Notes under the pieces: generated by a model
What the model was told of the DNA's origin: nothing
Database searches by the model: none
The model's input: the letters and a program-made list of their open reading frames with translations, nothing else
Program-made: the position numbers and the translations under genes
NCBI GenBank assembly: GCA_035430965.1
Contig: DAOMHQ010000109.1
Span: 1-17,466 of the forward strand
Length of the DNA: 17,466 nucleotides
Direction: 5' to 3'
DNA from: JAKPRU01 sp029568995
GTDB taxonomy: Bacteria > Hinthialibacterota > Hinthialibacteria > Hinthialibacterales > JAKPRU01
Part shown: one piece after another, positions 1 to 7,700 of the stretch
Position numbering within the stretch: position 1 is the first letter of the stretch
Layout of the letters: every line of letters begins with the position of its first letter

Positions 1-1
1 T

Positions 2-1090
2 GTCTGTGGTGCGTTGCGGGGCATGGAGGAGTGTGGCTGGCATGTCCGTGCGCCACGCCTCGATCCCGCTGCCGGAATGCCCTCGCTGAAATCCGACCTT
101 CAGGCATTTTCCCCGGATTGCGTCTTTTTTGTCAATCAACCGCCCGGCCTCTACTATGCCCGCATGGGATTTCGCCCCGATGAATGGCAGAGCCTGCCCT
201 ATCGACGGCTGGTTTGGATTCTGGACGATCCATTCATCCTCGGCAACGATCCGTTTCACCCGGAGGACATCATCCTGATTGCCGATCCTGCGTTTGAGAC
301 CACCGTACGGCAACGGGGTGGAGTGCAGGTCCACTTTCTGCCTGTTGCAGCCGATATCGAGCAGCCGGGCACAATCCGTGACCAATACGCCGCGCCGGTG
401 GGGTATGTCGGCTCGGTGAAGAACATGCAGGATTGGAGCAGGAAAGTCCCTTCCGACCTTCGAGATTACCTTGACCGAATTGTTGCCGAAAAAGTTCGCC
501 GCCCCGCTGTCCCATTCGAGCAACTCCTTCAGGAAATACCTTTCGCTCCGGGACGGCGTGTGACGCTGGATGGCCCGCTCGCCTATTACCTTTATGTCAT
601 GGCGAACAATCGGTTTCGGATTGAATTGCTGGAGCAATTGGTTCCTTTCGGATTGCAGCTGTACGGCGGCAGCGATTGGCCGTTATTCGTGGAACATTCC
701 GCTCTACAACATTGCTACCGGGGCATCCTGGACCCCATTACCGAGACTCCCGATTTCTATCGATCCGCTGCAATATCCATTAACTTACGCAGCCTTCAGG
801 GATTCACCGCGCCGACCCAGCGCGATTTCAATATCCCTGCCGCCGGTGGATTCTTATTGTCCGCCGACTTGGGTACTCAACCGGTTGCTTCATGTGTACC
901 GTACTGGGAAGGAATCCGCAGTCCAACCTTCCGTGATGCAACGGAAATAGTCAAACAGACCCAACATTTATTGTCATCGTCTAATGAGCGGATGGAGTGG
1001 GTAAATTCGGTCCGGCAAGTTATTCATCGGAATCACCGTTATGTGCACCGGGTGGAACGAATTGCGGAGATTCTCACCCGCGCCATGTAG
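2..1090 (+). CDS. CgeB/DUF3880-type glycosyltransferase, 5' partial
   Basis: Probable cytoplasmic GT-B fold glycosyltransferase of the CgeB (spore maturation protein)/DUF3880 type, transferring a sugar from a nucleotide donor to an unknown acceptor. The frame is open to the left edge. The first readable residues (ALRGMEECGWHV) match the usual first helix after an N-terminal strand, so the true start lies upstream. Numbering from the TTG at 14, the middle carries VWILDDP (about 67-73), HFLPVAAD (107-114) and YVGSVKN (131-137). The C-terminal half has LYGGSDW (216-222), then SINL, TQRDFNIPAAGGFLLSADL (about 268-286) and HRYVHRVERIAEIL near the end. This matches the CgeB pattern of INL, then R-F-E-x-x-A-x-GGFLL, then H-x-Y-x-x-R. 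The canonical FE of that motif is FN here. It converges on the minus-strand gene ending at 1151. The acceptor cannot be read from sequence; surface polysaccharide or protein glycosylation is an inference. Confidence 0.8.
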   Translation, partial: VCGALRGMEECGWHVRAPRLDPAAGMPSLKSDLQAFSPDCVFFVNQPPGLYYARMGFRPDEWQSLPYRRLVWILDDPFILGNDPFHPEDIILIADPAFETTVRQRGGVQVHFLPVAADIEQPGTIRDQYAAPVGYVGSVKNMQDWSRKVPSDLRDYLDRIVAEKVRRPAVPFEQLLQEIPFAPGRRVTLDGPLAYYLYVMANNRFRIELLEQLVPFGLQLYGGSDWPLFVEHSALQHCYRGILDPITETPDFYRSAAISINLRSLQGFTAPTQRDFNIPAAGGFLLSADLGTQPVASCVPYWEGIRSPTFRDATEIVKQTQHLLSSSNERMEWVNSVRQVIHRNHRYVHRVERIAEILTRAM

Positions 1091-1101
1091 TCTGAACTTC
1101 T

Positions 1102-1120
1102 TCCTGTGTCCGTCACAGGA
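1102..1120. terminator. Hairpin between convergent genes, possible bidirectional terminator
   Basis: TCCTGTG and CACAGGA form a perfect 7-bp stem around a 5-base loop (TCCGT), 11 bases after the stop of the glycosyltransferase and about 30 bases beyond the stop of the opposing methyltransferase-fold gene. There is no run of T on either side, so it is not a textbook intrinsic terminator. Position between two converging genes is the main support. Confidence 0.35.
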
Positions 1121-1150
1121 TATCGGGTCGACAGGTACGGATTTCGAGAA

Positions 1151-2428
1151 TCATTTGCCATCCCGGATCCGCTGTGCCGATAGGATCTCCGCATCACGGT
1201 GGTATATTAGATGCCCCTCTCGGAATCGCTCATACATCACTCGGAATGGGATCCATACTCCATCCACGTTTCGGAAGTCAGAGGTGCTTGCAGAGGCCGT
1301 GACATTCCCCTCGCTGTCGAATGCGCTGGCCTGTGTCCAGCAATGACCTTTCTTTCCATCGAGCAGGAAAGTAGCCATGGGCTTCTCCTCGGCGCGAGAT
1401 GGATAGATCAAGAGCGATTCCAGGTGCGGAGCGCCCTGTTGTGGAACTCGTTCTATGTGGAAACCGGAATAATAGCTCAGACCGCGACCGAACGACAGGT
1501 GAGTAACAAATTCCAGGGGAGACGGGATGTTCTCACTGTCCAGATCGAACGTGCGTTGTCGAGGATGCTGTCCGTCAAACAGGCGACCGTTCGGTTCTGT
1601 TTCCGCATGAACCTGTGGGGATGATGAAGCCGGTTTATTATCTCCTGCGGACGGAACGATCTTCTCCTCGACATGCGTCTTTCCACCTGTGACGACAACG
1701 GTAACCATTCTCTCCAGGGCAACCGAATTTACCGGCGGGATTGTCTCTCGACACTTTATCTCGAACTGAAAGGTTGAGATTGCGCTGTCGACGGATCGGC
1801 AAAGCTGTTCGATCTCCGGGTCGGTCCCTTCCGCCTTCTTCAGAGGGGTTGTCCAGAAGTAGATCGTGCTTTTGCCCTCATCCGATATCACGTCAACAAT
1901 CTTCTCCGGTTCGACCCCCTCGATATCGAAAGCGTGCGAGACAATCCGCGAACCCGGCTTCAGTTTCTCGAGTTGCGGGATCAGCCTGACGTTCAAGTCG
2001 GGAAGCAAGTAAAGCGTGATAACGCTTGCCTCGCTCAGATCTAAAGTAAAGATGTCCTTCTGTTCGATGCTGACCAGGTGTCCAACCTGGTTCCTTTTGA
2101 CATTCTCCAGAGACTCTTTCACACACTTCGGATCAATATCATAACCAATCGCCCTGCAGCCGTATTTTTTTGCAGCCGTGACGACAATCCGGCCGTCGCC
2201 GCAGCCCAAGTCGTAGAGAAGATCGTCTTTTGTTACCGCGGCCATCTCCAGCATCTTATCCACGACAGCCTGCGGTGTTACAATGTACGGGACATCCGGC
2301 GGGCGAATCTCTCCGGATTCCGTTTCTCCAGGCAAGAGGTTCTTCAGGAAGCCGATTTTCGCCGGCCCAAAATAGCCCAACACCAGACACAGCATGACGA
2401 GGACAATGCCGATGAACAATCGTCTCAT
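1151..2428 (-). CDS. Membrane-anchored class I SAM-methyltransferase-fold protein with LolA-like C-terminal extension
   Basis: 425 residues from the ATG at 2428, chosen because AGGAGA lies 6 bases upstream; an in-frame GTG 14 codons earlier has no such site. Residues 1-20 form one hydrophobic segment after MRR, a signal anchor or uncleaved signal peptide with no lipobox. Residues 45-195 are a class I methyltransferase domain: motif I LYDLGCGDGRI (71-81), the acidic post-I loop GYDIDP (95-100, D97 expected to bind the SAM ribose), QKDIF (123-127) and LKPGSRIVSH (156-165). The acceptor is unknown. Residues 200-425 are not methyltransferase; the end (FRNVDGVWIPFRVMYERF, then strands) resembles the tail of LolA/RseB-like periplasmic folds, a weak match. 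It lies 121 bases downstream of the GH99-like gene on the same strand, probably co-transcribed, though TTGAAC-17 bp-TATTGT at 2477-2449 could be a private promoter. The odd point is a SAM-dependent fold behind an export/anchor signal. Confidence 0.72.
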   Translation of the reverse strand: MRRLFIGIVLVMLCLVLGYFGPAKIGFLKNLLPGETESGEIRPPDVPYIVTPQAVVDKMLEMAAVTKDDLLYDLGCGDGRIVVTAAKKYGCRAIGYDIDPKCVKESLENVKRNQVGHLVSIEQKDIFTLDLSEASVITLYLLPDLNVRLIPQLEKLKPGSRIVSHAFDIEGVEPEKIVDVISDEGKSTIYFWTTPLKKAEGTDPEIEQLCRSVDSAISTFQFEIKCRETIPPVNSVALERMVTVVVTGGKTHVEEKIVPSAGDNKPASSSPQVHAETEPNGRLFDGQHPRQRTFDLDSENIPSPLEFVTHLSFGRGLSYYSGFHIERVPQQGAPHLESLLIYPSRAEEKPMATFLLDGKKGHCWTQASAFDSEGNVTASASTSDFRNVDGVWIPFRVMYERFREGHLIYHRDAEILSAQRIRDGK

Positions 2429-2434
2429 GCGGTT

Positions 2435-2440
2435 TCTCCT
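2435..2440 (-). promoter_or_regulatory. Ribosome binding site deciding the methyltransferase-fold start
   Basis: On the minus strand this reads AGGAGA, 6 bases before the ATG at 2428. It supports that start over the GTG at 2470, and places the hydrophobic anchor at the extreme N-terminus. Confidence 0.7.
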
Positions 2441-2549
2441 TCCGGTTGACAATACTTCAATACCTGGCACGGTTCAAGGAGGAACACGAACTCAATTCCC
2501 TTCAGGATCTTGCAGGCCGTTCCCGGGAATTCCGACAGATACTCCATCG

Positions 2550-3635
2550 TTACTTCCCAGCCTTGAATTCTCGGACGAACTCGGCGGTCAGATCGAGATA
2601 TTTGTAGCCGTGCTCGTATGTGGCTTCGATATGACTGAACTCAGCTAATTCATTGAACGTGGAGATGTGCAGCCAGTCGGGATTGGAGGCCATCGCCGCT
2701 TCAAACGTTCCGCGGTAATAGGCTCCCGCCGGGTCATCGGGGTAATTTGTGCCGAATTTGGTCCGGTCTTTCCATCCGGCCCCATTGAATCCCCCTTTGT
2801 CGGATTTACGTCCGGCATTCCTGGTTTCATCGTAGCCCGGAGAAATCGTTGCGTGGTGCTGTGCGGGTTTGCCGTTCTTGAAGCCCTCGGTCTGGTTGTA
2901 GTCGTCGATATGGCCACGCATGGTTTTCATGAAATCCGCAAGTTGGCAGTCTTCGATATCCACGAGGGTGTATTCCTCCAGAGCACGGAATGGACCGAGG
3001 TACGCCTTTCCTTTACCATATTGGTAGCTGCCGGACATAATGGGAAATGCGATGATTCCGGCTTTCTCTAATTTATCAAATATTCCTTGCCATTCGGCCG
3101 GAGTATGATTATAGGCTGTCCAGACCATGACCACCGGACAGCCTTCCACTTTCAGCATGGCCGGGTGGTCTTTGTAACGATTCAAAAAATAAGACAGATC
3201 ATGGTACACCGTGTCGAGGGGCATACGACCTTTCTCATAGTCAACCGTAATCTTCAGATTGTGATCGACCGCCTTTTCGTAAATGATGTCCAGCGTCCCG
3301 TTCCGCCCGTACTCCTGGGGTTCATATTCCCAGGACACGGCGAGTGCATCAATCCGGGCACGATTCATCTGCTGCATGTGTTTTTCAATAATGGCAGGTT
3401 CCCAGGAATTGTATGCGCCCACGACCGGATGCAAACCGGCGAACCTCTCGCTGCTGCCTCCGTCTTCAGGACTTTTCAGAAAACTGGATTCCTTAAACCA
3501 GATGTAGTAGTACGCCAGGACGACTTTATCGGTAAAGGCATAACCCTGAGAGGTGTCGGGTGCCGATGGGCCGGGAATCGTGCCGGAAGTGAAAAGGAAA
3601 CAGATTGCGAGGAATAAAAGAAGCCATTTCTTCAT
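2550..3635 (-). CDS. Exported GH99-like glycoside hydrolase (endo-alpha-mannosidase/mannanase family fold)
   Basis: 361 residues. Residues 1-22 are a Sec signal peptide (MKKWLLLFLAICFLF) without a lipobox, so the protein is periplasmic or secreted. The rest reads as a GH99-family TIM barrel. AYYYIWF (41-47) is the family's first strand, EKHMQQMNRARIDALAVSWE (84-103) matches the H-M-x-x-M-x-x-A-x-I-D-x-x-x-V-S-W block, and RYKDHPAM (153-160) is the usual Y-K-x-H-P. STFNELAEFSHIE (325-337) matches the family's F-N-E-W-H-E-G-T-Q-I-E. In characterised GH99 enzymes the two glutamates of N-E-W-H-E are the catalytic pair acting through a 1,2-anhydro-sugar; here they would be E329 and E332 with spacing kept, while W-H is replaced by L-A. 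GH99 enzymes cleave inside alpha-mannosides, but substrate here is unproven. First gene of a minus-strand pair; a GGCGGA site lies about 6 bases upstream of the ATG. Confidence 0.8.
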   Translation of the reverse strand: MKKWLLLFLAICFLFTSGTIPGPSAPDTSQGYAFTDKVVLAYYYIWFKESSFLKSPEDGGSSERFAGLHPVVGAYNSWEPAIIEKHMQQMNRARIDALAVSWEYEPQEYGRNGTLDIIYEKAVDHNLKITVDYEKGRMPLDTVYHDLSYFLNRYKDHPAMLKVEGCPVVMVWTAYNHTPAEWQGIFDKLEKAGIIAFPIMSGSYQYGKGKAYLGPFRALEEYTLVDIEDCQLADFMKTMRGHIDDYNQTEGFKNGKPAQHHATISPGYDETRNAGRKSDKGGFNGAGWKDRTKFGTNYPDDPAGAYYRGTFEAAMASNPDWLHISTFNELAEFSHIEATYEHGYKYLDLTAEFVREFKAGK

Positions 3636-3679
3636 GTTTGTCCGCCAGTTGTTGGGATTTGTCTTGCTATAAACCTGGT

Positions 3680-3708
3680 AGTGTATACATCCATGGGGCG
3701 AGCGTCAA
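3680..3708 (-). promoter_or_regulatory. Candidate sigma70-type promoter for the GH99-like gene
   Basis: On the minus strand TTGACG (3708-3703) is followed after 17 bp by TACACT (3685-3680), about 45 bases before the GH99-like start. An alternative -10, TATACA, overlaps it with a 15-bp spacer. Matches are read by eye. Confidence 0.4.
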
Positions 3709-3777
3709 TCGGGACCTGGACGGTTCGCCGAGGGGAAGGGCAGAGCGCTGGGACTGAATGATGGGGTTTCGAGAGGC

Positions 3778-3807
3778 TTGACAGCCATGGGAGGAGAGGG
3801 ATTGAAT
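3778..3807 (+). promoter_or_regulatory. Candidate sigma70-type promoter for the pilin-like gene
   Basis: TTGACA (3778-3783), identical to the consensus -35, is followed after 18 bp by TTGAAT (3802-3807), 4 of 6 matches to TATAAT. It would give an untranslated leader of roughly 80 bases before the ATG at 3897. No sigma54 GG-N10-GC element of the classic pilA kind was seen. Confidence 0.42.
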
Positions 3808-3896
3808 ACTCCAAGGTCGAATAAAGACCGAGGGGAGGGTCGTGTTGGGGAAGTATCGTTCACTGAATCGATGCAATTTCGCGAAAGGACCACATT

Positions 3897-4526
3897 ATGA
3901 AGAAAAATGGGTTCACACTGATCGAACTATTGATTGTCGTGGCGATTATTGGGATTCTCGCGGCAATTGCGATTCCGAATTTTCTGAACGCTCGAATCCG
4001 CGCAAAGGCGTCCCGGTCGATGTCGGATTTGAGAATGCTGCATCAGCTCAATGTCACGCGGAAAATGGACACCAACCTGTGGATGCAGGATGGGAACGAC
4101 AGCGGAGTCGGGCCGATCGAACTATGCGGTCTGCAGGGTAACTATTTCGGCCAGACGTGCGTGGGTTCGCGGATCCCCGGCTGCTACGAGCCATACCATG
4201 ACGGGAGAGTGTACGCTTTGCTCACGACACCGGTCAGCTATCTGAGTGGAATCCCGATTGACCCGTTCGCGAATGGCTTATTCTACGCTTACGGGACGAG
4301 TGACTGTCCGAATACGGAGAACGGGTCGATGTGGGCGTTCATGGCCACGGGGCCGGACGGCGACGAACTGGATGTCAACTATGGAGGTGGGCTGTCAATC
4401 GCCTATCATCCGACAAATGGTCTGAATTCCAACGGTGATATTTGGGCCGCTTATGACTTGGGTCGAACGAACGTACACACGAATTTTCGACTATCATTCG
4501 GCACGACAGGTTTTTCCTTTTTCTGA
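3897..4526 (+). CDS. Type IV pilin-like protein with prepilin N-terminus
   Basis: 209 residues starting with a textbook class III signal: MKKNG|FTLIELLIVVAIIGI. Cleavage and N-methylation by a prepilin peptidase is expected between G5 and F6, with the family glutamate at +5 of the mature chain (E10). The hydrophobic helix runs to about residue 27, then NFLNARIRAKASRSMSDLRML continues the amphipathic helix. The globular part has four cysteines (C77, C88, C96, C137), the block LLTTPVSYLSGIPIDPF (108-124) typical of type II secretion pseudopilin-G-like proteins, and an acidic GPDGDELD (152-159) placed like a calcium-binding or turn element. GAAAGGA lies about 8 bases upstream of the ATG. No assembly ATPase, platform protein, secretin or peptidase gene is nearby, so it is an orphan that must use machinery encoded elsewhere. 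Proteins of this type occur as large multicopy families in Sumerlaeota- and Hydrogenedentota-like genomes. It may be a minor pilin or pseudopilin; a major fibre role cannot be claimed. Confidence 0.85.
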   Translation: MKKNGFTLIELLIVVAIIGILAAIAIPNFLNARIRAKASRSMSDLRMLHQLNVTRKMDTNLWMQDGNDSGVGPIELCGLQGNYFGQTCVGSRIPGCYEPYHDGRVYALLTTPVSYLSGIPIDPFANGLFYAYGTSDCPNTENGSMWAFMATGPDGDELDVNYGGGLSIAYHPTNGLNSNGDIWAAYDLGRTNVHTNFRLSFGTTGFSFF

Positions 4527-4707
4527 CAAACAGAGTCTTGTTCTGATAGACAATGGCAGGCCTGGAAAATAGAGGACTGACAACCAGGGGGAAAACAATG
4601 GGAGTATGGATTCAATTATTCGAAACTGTAGCACATGTCCACCGGCAGGGGTTGGACTGGCGGGATCTGACACGACGGCATAAACTCTAGGCCCAGGAAC
4701 AGCGGCA
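4527..4707. other. Intergenic region between convergent pilin-like and CARDB genes
   Basis: No gene is seen. The only structure is an imperfect hairpin at 4637-4657 (GTCCACC against GGTTGGAC, one bulged T, 6-base loop) without a T run, so a terminator role is weak. Nothing else is recognisable. Confidence 0.5.
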
Positions 4708-7700
4708 TCAAAGATCGTCTTTGTACATTCCTCGTCCGATGGTCGATACGAACAGCGTCTGCGTAAGAGGCTGATAATCCATATCTGTCGCCACGGCATT
4801 CGGAAGGCCCAAGTCAAAAGGTTGCCAGAGCATCCCAGCGTTCTGAGTCCGGAATACACCGACCTCGGTGCAGACATACAAGGTGTTCGGTTTGCCTTTG
4901 TGTACGATGATGGCTTTGCCGAGGGCGTCGGGAAGTCTGAGTTGAGGAGCGTTCTGGGGACCCGATATGTCTTCCCAATTTTGCCCGCCATCCTTGCTTC
5001 GCCAGACGATGCTGCCTGACGAGCTCTCTCTCCCCGCCACATAAACTCGCTCTTTGTCATTCCAATCTATGGCCAGCCCGTACAGTTTTGCCTTGGGAAG
5101 GCTACTGTTCGAGATTTGTGCCCAGACAGTTCCCAGACCGGTCGAGCGAAATACCTTGCCGTCCTGGGTGATTGCATAAACCCAGAATGGATCGCTTGGC
5201 GCAAAGACGATACGGGTCACGGCATCGCCCGCGTCTGCGAGAACCTTCTGCCAGGATTCCCCCCCATCAACGGAACGATAAATCGGACGCGTACCGCCCG
5301 GCCCCTTTGCGGAACAGAGAAGCAAATCGGATTCCTGGGTACCAATGGCCAGGGCACTGATTGAAGGAATCTCGCCATCAACCTCTTCGATGCCCTCGGT
5401 GATTTCGTGTCTACCGCTTGCTGCCCCGTTCTCTGTCCGCCTCAGGTTGCCGTCCCATGGATCCCAGTAAATGATGTTGCCGTTATTGGGATCCACTTCA
5501 AAAATCCCGCCTTCATTTCCTCCCATTCCGTCAAAATTGGTCGACTGGTGTGTCGCCAGAATGCCCTGATCTTGCGTTGATCCCCCCAGAGTGAACGGGC
5601 CTTTCTGCGAAACGCTTACATTGTGGAATTGCACGGCTACAAGTCCTTTGTTCAAATCGCTGTAGTCCCAGGTCGTTTCTCCCGGAGTCTGGGTGTGTTC
5701 CCACACCCCTCCATCATTGGCAACAATGGTTCGATTCGGATCGAGAGGATCAAAAACCAGATCATGGCAATCGGCATGGCCTGGCTTGAGTTCATTCCAC
5801 GTGTTGCCGCCGTCGTTGCTCCAGACCAACCGGACACCACCAACAAATACGCGATCCGGATCGGTAGGATGGACCCGTATAAATGAACACCAGGAGGTCT
5901 GCGAATGCTTTGCCACATTGGCGGCCTTAAACTCCCACTTATTATTCTCGAATCGATAGGTACTTGTCTGGTCGGCGGACCATTTCTGGCTTGCCTCATT
6001 GTATGTTTCACCGTTGAGATGAGCGTATAAAATGTCGGGATGCGACGGAGAAATGGCAAGTTTGACGAAGCTCGCCACATTTTGTGGCAAAGTCAGACCG
6101 TCATTCATGGGTGTCCAGGTCGGATTATTCGCACTGGGATTCGCTGTCCACTGAACGCCCTTCAAATCCTCCATCCCGGCGTACAGTTTCTCTGAATCGT
6201 TGGGATGCATAATCAGATCCGTCGTATCGGAGGTCGCTATGCGCGTCCAGGTTTGACTCCCGGCATTCCAACGGTGAATCCCCCGGTTCCCGGCAACATA
6301 TACAATGTCGGGATTGTTCGGGTGCACAATCATCCGTGAGATTCGGTCACTTAAGCTATTGTTGGAGGGCATTAACTGCCAATTCCATCCGCCATCTGTC
6401 GACCGATACACTCCAACACCCGCGTACGTGGTAGCCGGTGCGTGCACCGTGGTGGTCCAGTACTCGCCGGTTCCGACGTAAATCACTTTTGGATTGCTGG
6501 CTGCAATGGCCACGGCCCCCACGGACAGGCGTGCCTCATCATGCATTGTGGGATACCATGTGTTGCCGATCAGGCGGAAAAATCCCCCTTCCGCCACACC
6601 TGCGTATAATGCCCAACTTGATTTCGGATGAATCGCCAATGCTTTGACTCGTCCGGCCAGATTTGTTGGCCCCACCGATTGCCAATTCCCTCCACGGGCT
6701 GGAGTAGCTACGGGTATGCCTTTCGCACCGATTGATCCAATCTCATCGAGGATCTGATATTCCGGAAGATGATCGCCGGAGACGCTCAAGTCGGGTATGA
6801 GATAGTCCCCGGCCTGCCGAGCGCCGGGCAGGGTGTCGATTCCGGTCCCCGGCACCGAAGTGTCTACGACGGGACGAGAACCGATTGGATGGCCTTTTTC
6901 ATCCCGTGGGATTTCGCCAAAAATATCTCCTTCCAATAATTGAGCATTTCCCACAAGATCCGGAAATCCGAGGAGATCCATTTGCAGGGGATCCGTGAGA
7001 GCCGCCGACATTTGAGAATCCCCGGTGAGAGCGAGGCGAGTGGTTTCGTTGTCGATACGAGGTTCCTGCTGACCGGTGATTTCCCGGTACATCGCGCTCA
7101 GCGGCTGCATTTCCCGAAGAGACTTGAATAGTGCGAGCCTGGCTTGATCCCTCGGCAGGCCGAAGACAGCGTAGATCCCCGGCTCGCTGATTTGTCCCCA
7201 GACATAAGTGCCGTCATTTCCCAGCCCCGAAGGATGGACCAGCTGGAAGGATTTTGACGGACGGTGATAGTAGAAAAGGTGGAGTGTGATTGGATCTATG
7301 TCACGCGCGTTTTCGGGTGTCAATCCGATTTTCAGGGTGGCGCTACCAAAGGAATTCCGTGCTTCCACATTGACAAACGGTCCCACATTTCCCAGGAGAC
7401 TTGGCGCACCCGGATCCCCCACGGCGGAAACGGCCAGTTCAATACCCTCGTCGGAGTGAATGCTGACCGGGAAGTCTCCCTCCGGTGCCGTTCCGCCCGG
7501 ATCGTATTCCGCCGGGTTCGGTGATCGCATTTGCTGCTTGTGCTGCACGGCCCTCGGCCAGAAACCTTCAGGAATTTCGCCTGAATCAAAACCCCGCTCC
7601 TGCAGGAAGAGCCACATGCGACGAAGAGGACCGGGAACGTTCGGAGTATCCACAGGATCCTCAACCGGCTCCAGAGGTTGAAATGTGGTCATCCGGTTAT

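Noticed and set aside
2429..2470. GTG start at 2470 for the methyltransferase-fold protein
   Set aside because: No ribosome site, and the ATG at 2428 has AGGAGA at 6 bases and puts the hydrophobic helix at the N-terminus.
4637..4657. Hairpin as intrinsic terminator between the convergent pilin and CARDB genes
   Set aside because: The stem has a bulge and there is no T run on either strand; kept only as a note in the intergenic entry.
4494..5060. 188-codon minus-strand open frame overlapping the pilin and CARDB genes
   Set aside because: It lies largely inside the propeller coding region in another frame and runs into the pilin gene on the opposite strand; no domain is recognisable. The part in 4527-4707 could be decayed sequence, but nothing supports it.
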